Positions 7,370 through 12,760 of a stretch of DNA of 12,760 nt are shown here, one piece after another. The position numbers and the translations under genes were made by a program. The notes beneath the pieces were generated by a model, which was given only the letters and a program-made list of their open reading frames with translations, searched no databases and was not told the DNA's origin. The stretch lies in assembly GCF_937875145.1 (NCBI RefSeq), contig NZ_CALNCS010000255.1, positions 1-12,760 of the forward strand, read 5' to 3'. The DNA is from Alkalibaculum bacchi (GTDB taxonomy: Bacteria > Bacillota > Clostridia > Eubacteriales > Alkalibacteraceae). The stretch's first letter is position 1. Each line of letters begins with the position of its first letter.

Positions 7370-9001
7370 ATGAGAGGAAATGTTACAATCACGGTTCAAA
7401 ACAAACAATATGAAGTGGAAAATGGAATGCTTGTAGCAGAATTTATTCAAAGGTTAGATTCCGATAATCCTATTATGGGTGTTAGCGTTGATAATAGGGT
7501 GCAAGATCTAAATTTTCTACTGACGAAAGACTGTAAACTAGACTTAATTGATTTAAGTTCTCCTCTTGGTGTAAAAATATATGAAAAGAGTTTGCTTTTT
7601 GTATTGATTAAAGCAGCTGAAATTGTTTTGCCACAAGAGGAATTATCTATTGAGCACTCTTTAGGAGGTGGGATTTATTGCGAGTTTAAAGGCAATAAAA
7701 GGTTAAAAAAATACGAAGTAGATAAAATAGCCAGTATTGTCGACAAAATTATAAAGGCCGATCTTCCTATTAGAAAAGTAACATGTAATAAAAAAGAAGC
7801 TATAAAAAAATTACCTCAAAAGAAAGATCTTTTTGAGTATATCAATGGAGATTCTATTTGCATTTATGAATTAGATGGTCTTTATGGTTACTTTAATGGA
7901 TATATCTTACCGAATACTGGTTATTTGAAACAGTTCTACTTAAGATATTATTATCCAGGTTTTGTACTCCTTTATCCTAAAACAAATAATCAAAAAGTGG
8001 TAGAATTTGAAGATCAAAAGAAGTTGTTTCACGTTTTTTCCGACTATCAAAAATGGTGTAAATTCTTAGATGTTCAAGACGTAGTTTCTCTAAATCGCAA
8101 AATTGCAGACAATGAGATAGTAGAATTGATTCGAGTAGCAGAAACGAGGCATGCGAGAGATCTCATGAATATCTCTAATGAAATTGCATTAAATCCTGAT
8201 AGAGCAAAGTTAATTGTCTTGGCAGGACCTTCCTCTGCAGGGAAAACAACGACATCTAAAAGACTTGCAACAAACCTATTGGTTCATGGTCTAAGACCGG
8301 TGACTATTGAATTAGATAATTATTTTTTAGATCGGGATAAGACCCCAAAAAACAGCAGGGGAGAATATGATTTTGATAGCATTAATGCCCTTGATATTGA
8401 GCTCTTTAACGAAAATCTACTACAATTATTAGAGTATAAGGAAGTAGAAATCCCAAGGTATAATTTTATTACAGGTAAGAGAGAAAGAGGATCAAAAATT
8501 AAGATTGCCAAAGAGAATCCAATTATCATAGAAGGAATTCATGGTCTCAACGAAAAATTAACTCACTATATTCCAAAAGAAAATAAGTATAAAATCTATC
8601 TCAATGCCTTAACTCATCTAAATATTGACTCATATAATCGAATACCCACTACAGATATTCGCCTTATTAGGAGATTGATTAGAGATTATAATACAAGAGG
8701 TCATAATGGAATAAGCACTCTAGCTATGTGGCGCTCCGTCCGAGAGGGAGAAGAAATAAATATCTTTCCATATGGGGAAGAAGCAGATTATATTTTTAAT
8801 TCCGCTTTATTATATGAAATATCTGTTATGAGAAATTATGCATTGCCTATTTTAAAAGAAGTTAAGGAAGATAGTCCAATGTATATTCACGCTGAAAGAA
8901 TAATCGGCTTCCTAGAACTTTTCTTACCAATAGAAAATACAAGTCAAATTTTAGGAAATTCAATAATTAGGGAATTTATAGGCGGAAGCATATATGAGTG
9001 A
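7370..9001 (+). CDS. Nucleoside kinase: TGS / ThrRS second-additional-domain / uridine-kinase-like fusion
   Basis: 543 residues. The N-terminus (about 3-62) resembles the TGS fold of threonyl-tRNA synthetase (VTITVQNKQYEVENGMLVAEFI). The next part (about 75-230) resembles its second additional domain, including IEHSLGGGIYCEF at about 93-105. The C-terminal half is a phosphoribulokinase/uridine-kinase-type P-loop domain: Walker A GPSSAGKTT (286-294, Lys292), then VTIELDNYFLDRDKTP, YDFDSINALD, and IIIEGIHGLN as a Walker B-like strand. Such fusions are widespread in Firmicutes and Thermotogae and are annotated as nucleoside or uridine kinases. The role of the synthetase-like half is unknown. ATG 7370 follows a GGGGTGA ribosome-binding site. 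It is the last gene of the co-directional block. Confidence 0.88.
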   Translation: MRGNVTITVQNKQYEVENGMLVAEFIQRLDSDNPIMGVSVDNRVQDLNFLLTKDCKLDLIDLSSPLGVKIYEKSLLFVLIKAAEIVLPQEELSIEHSLGGGIYCEFKGNKRLKKYEVDKIASIVDKIIKADLPIRKVTCNKKEAIKKLPQKKDLFEYINGDSICIYELDGLYGYFNGYILPNTGYLKQFYLRYYYPGFVLLYPKTNNQKVVEFEDQKKLFHVFSDYQKWCKFLDVQDVVSLNRKIADNEIVELIRVAETRHARDLMNISNEIALNPDRAKLIVLAGPSSAGKTTTSKRLATNLLVHGLRPVTIELDNYFLDRDKTPKNSRGEYDFDSINALDIELFNENLLQLLEYKEVEIPRYNFITGKRERGSKIKIAKENPIIIEGIHGLNEKLTHYIPKENKYKIYLNALTHLNIDSYNRIPTTDIRLIRRLIRDYNTRGHNGISTLAMWRSVREGEEINIFPYGEEADYIFNSALLYEISVMRNYALPILKEVKEDSPMYIHAERIIGFLELFLPIENTSQILGNSIIREFIGGSIYE

Positions 9002-9013
9002 TGGCAAGCCTTG

Positions 9014-9184
9014 TACCACTTCTTAAGGGTAGGTTTTAAGTTCTATTTATTTTGTCACCCAAAGGTAGCTTATTGGTTGTAAGTTCTACGTATTTAAGCC
9101 ACCTAGGGGTGGCTTATTGTTTGTAGTCTCTATACTTAAGTCATATAAAGATGGTTGTTGGTTCTAAATTATATGCACGTTTAA
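9014..9184. repeat. Degenerate tandem repeat, about four units of ~44 bp
   Basis: Units at about 9014-9053, 9054-9097, 9098-9139 and 9140-9184 share the layout [G]YCACC...GGTRGCTTATTG...TTCTA...TTTAA. Units 2 and 3 are closest (for example GGTAGCTTATTG against GGTGGCTTATTG), and units 1 and 4 are more eroded. The array lies between the kinase stop and the minus-strand small gene. Confidence 0.7.
9095..9116. repeat. Hairpin in the tandem repeat, possible bidirectional transcription barrier
   Basis: TAAGCCACC (9095-9103) pairs perfectly with GGTGGCTTA (9108-9116) around TAGG. It lies between convergent genes, where a terminator would be expected. The following sequence (TTGTTTGTAG) is only moderately T-rich, so a terminator role is weakly supported. 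Confidence 0.5.
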
Positions 9185-9235
9185 ATAATGAAGTCATATT
9201 TGGTGACTAAAATGCATTTACATAGAACGTACAAC

Positions 9236-9403
9236 TCATTTCATGTTCATGTGTTGTACAGAGTCTGTAACAGTATCAAATGCTTTGTTAACGGTTTTTT
9301 TTACTTTTCGTCTTGTCTTATTGTTTTGCATCGATTTTACAATCACTGCTCCAGCTACAGCTGTCATAGTACTGATCATAGCATTTCTTGTGGTTTTATT
9401 CAT
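9236..9403 (-). CDS. Small membrane-anchored basic protein, 55 aa, resembling YtxH-type proteins
   Basis: On the minus strand an ATG at 9403-9401 opens 55 codons ending in TGA at 9238-9236. It is preceded at 8 nt by a strong ribosome-binding site (AAAGGTGG within 9412-9423). The product begins MNKTTRNAMISTMTAV, with one short hydrophobic stretch (about residues 8-22, AMISTMTAVAGAVIV). A lysine/arginine-rich segment (KTRRKVKKTVNK) and an amphipathic C-terminus follow. This is the layout of small YtxH-like or general-stress-type proteins common in Firmicutes: a membrane anchor plus a helical basic tail. No function can be assigned. It is divergent from the folate ligase gene and convergent with the kinase gene. 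The plus-strand readings over the same bases are Cys/His/Phe-rich and look non-coding. Confidence 0.72.
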   Translation of the reverse strand: MNKTTRNAMISTMTAVAGAVIVKSMQNNKTRRKVKKTVNKAFDTVTDSVQHMNMK

Positions 9404-9423
9404 GTTTTTTGCCACCTTTCCTT

Positions 9424-9640
9424 AGTATTTTATACTCATTTTATAGTTCGAATTTATCTTTTGCAGTATTGTATAAATTAATCAGGTATTTTCTGAAAAT
9501 TATTAAGAAGATTACTAGAATTTATAAATACAGTAATGATAATATAGAGCGTAAATTAAATTTTTTGTTTAATAGAAAACATAATAATTTTTTTGTATTC
9601 TCTTGCTTTTGGAGCGTTAAGAAAGAAATATGAAGAATCG
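9424..9640. other. AT-rich divergent intergenic region
   Basis: About 220 bp between the start of the minus-strand small gene and the promoter of the folate ligase gene. It must hold the small gene's promoter, but I see no convincing -35/-10 pair. No RNA gene or further coding sequence is recognised. Confidence 0.5.
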
Positions 9641-9644
9641 GTAT

Positions 9645-9674
9645 GAAAACAATTATCTATATATATGGTATAAT
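9645..9674 (+). promoter_or_regulatory. Candidate extended -10 promoter for the 5-formyl-THF cyclo-ligase gene
   Basis: TGG-TATAAT at 9666-9674 is an extended -10. The -35 is poor (GAAAAC at 9645-9650, 18-nt spacing). Its position inside the longest possible reading frame argues that translation starts downstream, at TTG 9705. Confidence 0.6.
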
Positions 9675-9704
9675 GAACTTATAAATAAATCGGGGGTGTT
9701 TTTA

Positions 9705-10277
9705 TTGAATAAGAAAGAGTTGAGAAAAAAAGTTTTAGAGGCGAGGGATAAGATAAGTGATGAAGAGTTAAATTGCCGTAGTAAAGTGATACTTGAAAAA
9801 GTTAAGGAAATAGACGAGTTTAAAAAAAGCAAAACAATCATGATCTACGTTAGTTATGGTAAAGAAATCAATACTCATGATTTTATATCTGAGTGTATTT
9901 CAATGGGGAAAAATGTAATCACACCGATATGTAGATATAGCGATCGAACTTTAATTTTGGGAAAAACGAAGTCGTTTCCAGAAGGTTTTAATATGACCAA
10001 ATATGGGATTTTAGAACTAGAACCTAATGAATGTGAACAGATTGATCCAAAAGATATTGATTTAATCATTATGCCAGGAGTAGCCTTTACAAAACAAGGA
10101 GATCGAATGGGCTATGGCGGGGGCTATTATGACAAATTATTATCAAAAGCGTCAGATAAGCTAGTAACAATCGCTCCTGTTTTACAAGAATTTATCTTTG
10201 ACGAAATACCAATAGAAGCTCATGATATTCCTATGGATTATGTAGTTGCAGACGAAGATGTATTTAAAATAATTTAA
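9705..10277 (+). CDS. 5-formyltetrahydrofolate cyclo-ligase (methenyl-THF synthetase)
   Basis: ATP-dependent cyclisation of 5-formyl-THF to 5,10-methenyl-THF, which returns this storage or inhibitory folate to the one-carbon pool. The product is 190 residues, the usual size, beginning MNKKELRKKVLEARDKIS. The N-terminal RKK-x6-R substrate/ATP-binding region is present, as are YVSYGKEINT (about 47-56) and the glycine-rich signature MPGVAFTKQGDRMGYGGGYYDKLL (about 123-146). The ending is PMDYVVADEDVF. I start it at TTG 9705 because CGGGGGTG lies about 7 nt before it. The upstream in-frame ATG at 9630 precedes the promoter and has no ribosome-binding site. No clear terminator follows before the next operator and promoter. 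A link to the folate and one-carbon metabolism of acetogen-like Clostridia is inference. Confidence 0.93.
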   Translation: MNKKELRKKVLEARDKISDEELNCRSKVILEKVKEIDEFKKSKTIMIYVSYGKEINTHDFISECISMGKNVITPICRYSDRTLILGKTKSFPEGFNMTKYGILELEPNECEQIDPKDIDLIIMPGVAFTKQGDRMGYGGGYYDKLLSKASDKLVTIAPVLQEFIFDEIPIEAHDIPMDYVVADEDVFKII

Positions 10278-10288
10278 ATATATTTTAG

Positions 10289-10300
10289 TTGTATATACAA
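10289..10300. promoter_or_regulatory. Palindromic operator TTGTATATACAA, candidate site for the GntR/HutC-type regulator
   Basis: A perfect 12-bp palindrome whose core GTATATAC fits the GTnTAnAC pattern known for HutC-subfamily GntR proteins. From memory it resembles the Bacillus TreR operator. It covers the -35 of the promoter below. An imperfect copy (TTGTATATCA) lies at 10374-10383, downstream of the start point. Autorepression by the protein encoded at 10645 is inferred. Confidence 0.65.
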
Positions 10301-10322
10301 GTTGAAATGAATTTGTTATAAT
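10294..10322 (+). promoter_or_regulatory. Candidate promoter for the GntR/DUF1638 operon
   Basis: TATAAT at 10317-10322 with an extended -10 (TGT at 10314-10316), and TATACA at 10294-10299 as the -35 with 17-nt spacing. Transcription from here would give a leader of about 315 nt before the regulator gene. Confidence 0.65.
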
Positions 10323-10329
10323 GAAGTAC

Positions 10330-10644
10330 ATCTATATTATTAATAAAATCACAATAGCATTAATGCATTTCACTTGTATATCATGAGAAGTCTTGTTTCG
10401 TCTTTGTCCAATACACGCTATTAAGAGTTCATAACAAATCTTTGGCTATAGTATAAAGACAAAGAGGTGTTATATTAGAATGGCGATGCCTTACTGAAAG
10501 AATACAAGGATATAAGATAAGCGCAGATGACTGAAGAATACGTTTTAGGCGTCTAGATCAGATTAGAGTGAATTGTATAGTGCTTTCGAGTAGACTTTTG
10601 TGCTCATAAGATATTGTGTTATATAAAGACAGAGGGAGAGTCAA
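10330..10644 (+). other. Long untranslated leader of unknown function
   Basis: No convincing coding sequence is present. Features visible are TCTTTGTC (10401-10408) complementary to GACAAAGA (10458-10465), and GATGCC (10485-10490) able to pair with GGCGTC (10548-10553). A repeated segment is TATAAAGACAAAGAGG (10452-10467) against TATAAAGACAGAGGGA (10622-10637). The second copy forms the regulator's ribosome-binding region. After the first copy, a five-codon frame ATG-GCG-ATG-CCT-TAC-TGA lies at 10480-10497. I recognise no known riboswitch, T-box or tRNA. Confidence 0.5.
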
Positions 10645-11346
10645 ATGCGAGGGCCAATTTATATTGTTATAGCTGAGGATTTAAAGAAAAAAATTAATTC
10701 AGGAGAACTTGCACCAGGAGACTCTATTTGTTCCGAAAATATGCTTTCTGATCAGTATAATGTATCAAGAATGACTGTTCGCAAGAGTTTGACTTTACTA
10801 TCTTCTGAAGGCTATATTTACTCTATACCTGGAAAAGGAAACTATGTAAGTGTGCCAGATCAAGACAAGTACATTCTGTACTTTAATGAAATGAAATCGA
10901 TTGAGGGTAGCGTAGATGAGACAAAGTTACTAGATGTCAATGTTGTTAAGCCAACTGCAGAAACTATGTGCAATATGAAGGTATTTGAAAACCAAAGACT
11001 TATATTAGTGCGAAGACTAATGTACATTGATACAAAACCTGTAGCTTATGATTTGAAATATATTCCCTACTATAGGGGCATGCCTGTAGTAGAAAAAGAA
11101 ATTAACTATGCTACATTTCCTGAGTTAGTAGGCCAAAAAAAGTCTCTCTTTGCCATACGCAAAGAGTTGAAAATAAAAGCGCAAAGAGCATCTAAAGATG
11201 TAGTAGATAATTTGAGAATAAATGATGGGGATCCCATCATGGCTATTGAACAAAAACTTTTGGACGATGAGGATAAAATTGTTGGTTGGGGAACTACTTA
11301 TTTTCTAAGTGATTATTTCCAATTACAAGCAATCTCTTCACTATAG
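10645..11346 (+). CDS. GntR-family (HutC/UTRA subfamily) transcriptional regulator
   Basis: 233 residues. The N-terminal winged helix-turn-helix (about 4-68) shows the family pattern: PIYIVIAEDLKKKINSGELAPGDSICSENMLSDQYNVSRMTVRKSLTLLSSEGYIYSIPGKGNYV. The C-terminal part (about 85-230) is a UTRA-type ligand-binding domain, recognisable from the LVRRLMYIDTKPVAYDLKYIPY strand, a central ELKIKAQRA segment and the closing WGTTYFLSDYFQLQ. HutC-type members usually bind small sugars, amino acids or related metabolites and repress adjacent genes. The ligand here is unknown. ATG 10645 follows GAGGGAG (10632-10638) at 6 nt. The DUF1638 gene begins 46 nt downstream with no terminator between, so that gene is its most likely target and operon partner. 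Confidence 0.9.
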   Translation: MRGPIYIVIAEDLKKKINSGELAPGDSICSENMLSDQYNVSRMTVRKSLTLLSSEGYIYSIPGKGNYVSVPDQDKYILYFNEMKSIEGSVDETKLLDVNVVKPTAETMCNMKVFENQRLILVRRLMYIDTKPVAYDLKYIPYYRGMPVVEKEINYATFPELVGQKKSLFAIRKELKIKAQRASKDVVDNLRINDGDPIMAIEQKLLDDEDKIVGWGTTYFLSDYFQLQAISSL

Positions 11347-11392
11347 CAAAATAATTTCTGTGCATTACAATAAATGAAAGGATTGCTTTGGG

Positions 11393-12082
11393 TTGGGAAA
11401 TATGAATAATTTATTAATAGTATGCGAGACCATTCAAGATGAGATCGAAAAGGTTACAGAAAACATTGGATTTACTGGTGATATGATTTGGATGAATGCC
11501 AGTTTGCACAATGAACCTAATTGCTTGAGAAGTGAACTTCAAAAGGTTATTGATAGCCATATAGGCTATGATAATATACTACTAGGTTATGGAAGCTGTG
11601 GTAATTCCATAATTGGTTTAAAGGCAACTCATACAAGTATAGTTTTTCCCGTGACTGCTGACTGTATATCCATGTTGTTATGTGATTACCAAAATATAGA
11701 TTATATTAGGAAAAATACATATTTCTTAACAAAGGGCTGGATCAATGGAGAGAAGAGCATATTTGTTGAGTATAAATATTGTTTAGAGAAGTACGGAGAA
11801 AAGAGAGCTAAGCGAATTTTTAGTGCAATGCTTAAGCACTATGAAAATTTAATGCTTATCGATACAAAAACTTATGATATGGATTACTATGGTCATATCG
11901 TTCAAGACCTTGCTAACAAGACAAATTTACGTTTTATAGTAGAAGAAGGTAGCCTGTCCATTTTGGAAAGATTACTGTCTGGAAAATGGGATGAATCTTT
12001 TGGAATCATCAAGCCAGGAGAAGAAATCGTATATAAACATTTTGGCAAAATTACAGGAGATGAAATGTCTCAAAGTTTTTAA
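11393..12082 (+). CDS. DUF1638-type protein of unknown function
   Basis: 229 residues, apparently cytosolic, with no membrane segment or signal peptide. The sequence matches what I know of DUF1638 (PF07796): an N-terminal LLIVCETI, then GYGSCGNSIIGL (about 65-76, Cys69), FPVTADCISMLL (85-96, Cys91), and NTYFLTKGWI (108-117). EKYGEKRAKRIFSAMLKHYENLMLIDTKTYD lies in the middle and GKWDESFGIIKPGE (197-210) near the end. Cys11, Cys69 and Cys91 could form a metal or cofactor site, but that is inference. Relatives occur in methanogens and anaerobic Firmicutes, in my recollection often near corrinoid methyltransferase genes. None is seen here. The start is uncertain: TTG 11393 has GAAAGGA 10 nt upstream, whereas ATG 11402, three codons in, lacks a well-spaced site. 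Confidence 0.8.
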   Translation: MGNMNNLLIVCETIQDEIEKVTENIGFTGDMIWMNASLHNEPNCLRSELQKVIDSHIGYDNILLGYGSCGNSIIGLKATHTSIVFPVTADCISMLLCDYQNIDYIRKNTYFLTKGWINGEKSIFVEYKYCLEKYGEKRAKRIFSAMLKHYENLMLIDTKTYDMDYYGHIVQDLANKTNLRFIVEEGSLSILERLLSGKWDESFGIIKPGEEIVYKHFGKITGDEMSQSF

Positions 12083-12123
12083 GAATTTATATTTAAGTTA
12101 TAGTATATATTTTTCTTTAATAG

Positions 12124-12165
12124 ACAACATAAAACTTGCATTTTAGGATGCAAGTTTTATGTTGT
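12124..12165 (+). terminator. Perfect 18-bp-stem hairpin, probable terminator of the GntR/DUF1638 operon
   Basis: ACAACATAAAACTTGCAT (12124-12141) and its exact reverse complement (12148-12165) flank the 6-nt loop TTTAGG, 41 nt after the stop. The downstream T-run (12177-12182) is 11 nt beyond the stem, so this is not a textbook terminator. T-rich sequence also precedes it at 12110-12118. Confidence 0.6.
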
Positions 12166-12210
12166 GATAAGATATCTTTTTTAATGATCATCTTAATGTC
12201 TAAAGGTAAA

Positions 12211-12277
12211 ATCTTTGCCCCGAAGCTTAGCCCTAAAGTTACTGATGGCTGGCAGCAGAGAGCTAAAGCGCAAAGAT
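12211..12277. other. Foldable intergenic element of unknown identity
   Basis: ATCTTTGC (12211-12218) pairs perfectly with GCAAAGAT (12270-12277). Directly inside, GCTTAGC (12225-12231) pairs with GCTAAAGC (12262-12269) with one bulge, leaving CCCGAA as a one-sided internal loop. The 30-nt interior can form a small CTG/CAG hairpin. Its GC content is visibly higher than its surroundings. It ends 12 nt before the -35 of the MarR promoter, so it is not in that mRNA from the predicted start. It could be a 3' element, a small RNA or a degraded repeat. Confidence 0.45.
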
Positions 12278-12289
12278 GATTTCTTATGG

Positions 12290-12318
12290 TTGACGGCAAA
12301 AAACCTTAAGGTTATAAT
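12290..12318 (+). promoter_or_regulatory. Near-consensus sigma-A promoter for the MarR/FabT-like gene
   Basis: TTGACG at 12290-12295, a 17-nt spacer, and TATAAT at 12313-12318. Only one base departs from consensus. The predicted start is at about 12325. Confidence 0.88.
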
Positions 12319-12327
12319 TGAAAGGAT

Positions 12328-12344
12328 AATTTGATTATCAAATT
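12328..12344. promoter_or_regulatory. FabT-like MarR operator, 17-bp palindrome
   Basis: AATTTGAT-T-ATCAAATT is a perfect inverted repeat just downstream of the predicted transcription start. Its TTTGATTATCAAA core is the one known for the fatty-acid repressor FabT in streptococci and relatives. Binding here would block transcription and autoregulate the MarR gene. Confidence 0.8.
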
Positions 12345-12362
12345 AACTTGATGGTGATAACG

Positions 12363-12760
12363 ATGAAAGATATATACAGTATATTAAACGAGGCATTAGT
12401 AATTGTATTTAATTTGGTTCTTAAGGCAGAAGAAAAATTTATAAGGAGCTTAGGGGTGAATCTATCTATTACAGAAATTCATACATTAGAGGCAATTGCT
12501 AGTGATGTAGAAAAACCCATGAGCGAAATAGCTTCTAGATTAGGTATTACGTTGGGAACACTTACTACTTCTATTAACAATTTAGAAAAGAAGGGTTTTG
12601 TTAAGCGTAAAAGAAGTGAAAAGGATCGAAGAGTAGTTATAGTAAACCTTACGGACAAGGCTCATGATATTATGGGAAAACACACATCTTTTCACGAAAA
12701 TATGGTACATGACATTGTAACGGAATTAAACAAACAAGAAGAGTATGCTCTAATGAAAGC
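12363..12760 (+). CDS. fabT: MarR-family regulator, probably FabT (fatty-acid synthesis repressor), 3' truncated by window
   Basis: ATG 12363 opens 132 codons to the edge of the window with no stop. The ribosome-binding site is weak (GGTGAT at 12353-12358). The product begins MKDIYSILNEALVIVFNLV. It shows the MarR dimerisation helix, then LSITEIHTLEAIASD, the winged helix-turn-helix PMSEIASRLGITLGTLTTSINNLEKKGFVKRKRSEKDRRVVIVNLT (about 58-103), and the start of the C-terminal helices. The SITE-HTLEAI and ITLGTLTTSINNLEKKG segments are as I know them from FabT-type proteins at the head of Firmicute fab clusters. FabT with acyl-ACP represses fatty-acid synthesis genes. The operator above supports this. 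The downstream fab genes are expected but outside the window, so MarR is certain and FabT is likely. Confidence 0.85.
   Translation, partial: MKDIYSILNEALVIVFNLVLKAEEKFIRSLGVNLSITEIHTLEAIASDVEKPMSEIASRLGITLGTLTTSINNLEKKGFVKRKRSEKDRRVVIVNLTDKAHDIMGKHTSFHENMVHDIVTELNKQEEYALMK

Noticed and set aside
9014..9184. Possible CRISPR array
   Set aside because: The units are degenerate, with no conserved-repeat and variable-spacer alternation and no cas genes nearby.
9188..9633. Plus-strand open frames over the kinase-to-ligase gap
   Set aside because: Their Cys/His/Phe/Ser-rich composition is typical of the reverse of a real gene. They have no ribosome-binding sites, and the minus strand carries a better supported small gene.
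9630..9704. Upstream ATG start for the 5-formyl-THF cyclo-ligase
   Set aside because: It lies before the predicted -10 element and adds 25 residues absent from the family; TTG 9705 has a strong ribosome-binding site.
10302..10322. TTGAAA paired with TATAAT as a promoter
   Set aside because: The spacer would be only 9 nt. The TATACA -35 at 17 nt plus the extended -10 is the workable combination.
10527..10556. Nine-codon frame in the GntR leader (MTEEYVLGV)
   Set aside because: It has no ribosome-binding site and is too short to judge; chance occurrence is likely.
12211..12277. Possible FMN or c-di-GMP riboswitch (CTTCGGGGCA on the minus strand)
   Set aside because: Only a few bases match; the other conserved boxes of either class are missing on both strands.
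12117..12299. 60-codon minus-strand open frame
   Set aside because: It runs through the 18-bp hairpin, the foldable element and the -35 of the MarR promoter, and the product shows no recognisable pattern.

Overview
The window reads as a low-GC, AT-rich Firmicute of the class Clostridia. The main pointers are Shine-Dalgarno sites before nearly every gene, frequent TTG starts, RecU instead of RuvC, a proofreading-deficient DNA polymerase I, a TGS-fused nucleoside kinase, a DUF1638 protein, and a FabT-type MarR gene with its operator. The protein sequences and the CTAG-rich intergenic repeats remind me of Alkaliphilus and its relatives, but that is an impression, not a measurement.

Layout. Bases 1-251 hold the 3' end of a holin-like membrane protein gene. 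It is preceded by a perfect 54-bp palindrome that overlaps the coding sequence and looks like a contig-edge fold-back. A terminator follows. Bases 397-2177 are a two-gene envelope-stress module: an ECF sigma factor with a good self-recognition promoter, and its membrane anti-sigma factor, a zinc-finger/DUF4349 fusion. This module also ends in a strong terminator.

Bases 2290-9001 are a co-directional nucleic-acid block: polA, an RluA-type pseudouridine synthase, recU, rnhA and a TGS/uridine-kinase-like nucleoside kinase. Pol I and RNase HI both act on RNA primers and R-loops, and RecU resolves the recombination intermediates that repair generates. Two gaps in this block carry copies of one hairpin-bearing repeat. 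The gap after the kinase carries a degenerate ~44-bp tandem repeat with a similar hairpin. A 55-codon membrane-protein gene on the minus strand (9236-9403) faces the block.

Bases 9705-10274 encode 5-formyltetrahydrofolate cyclo-ligase from its own promoter. Next comes a GntR/HutC-type regulator (10645-11346) and a DUF1638 protein (11393-12082), apparently one operon. Its promoter overlaps the palindrome TTGTATATACAA and is followed by an unexplained leader of about 315 nt. This regulator/leader/DUF1638 unit is the least understood part of the window.

Bases 12083-12289 hold a perfect 18-bp-stem hairpin and a second, branched foldable element of unknown identity. A near-consensus promoter and a 17-bp FabT-like operator then lead into a MarR gene cut by the window edge. 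This is probably the first gene of a fatty-acid synthesis cluster.
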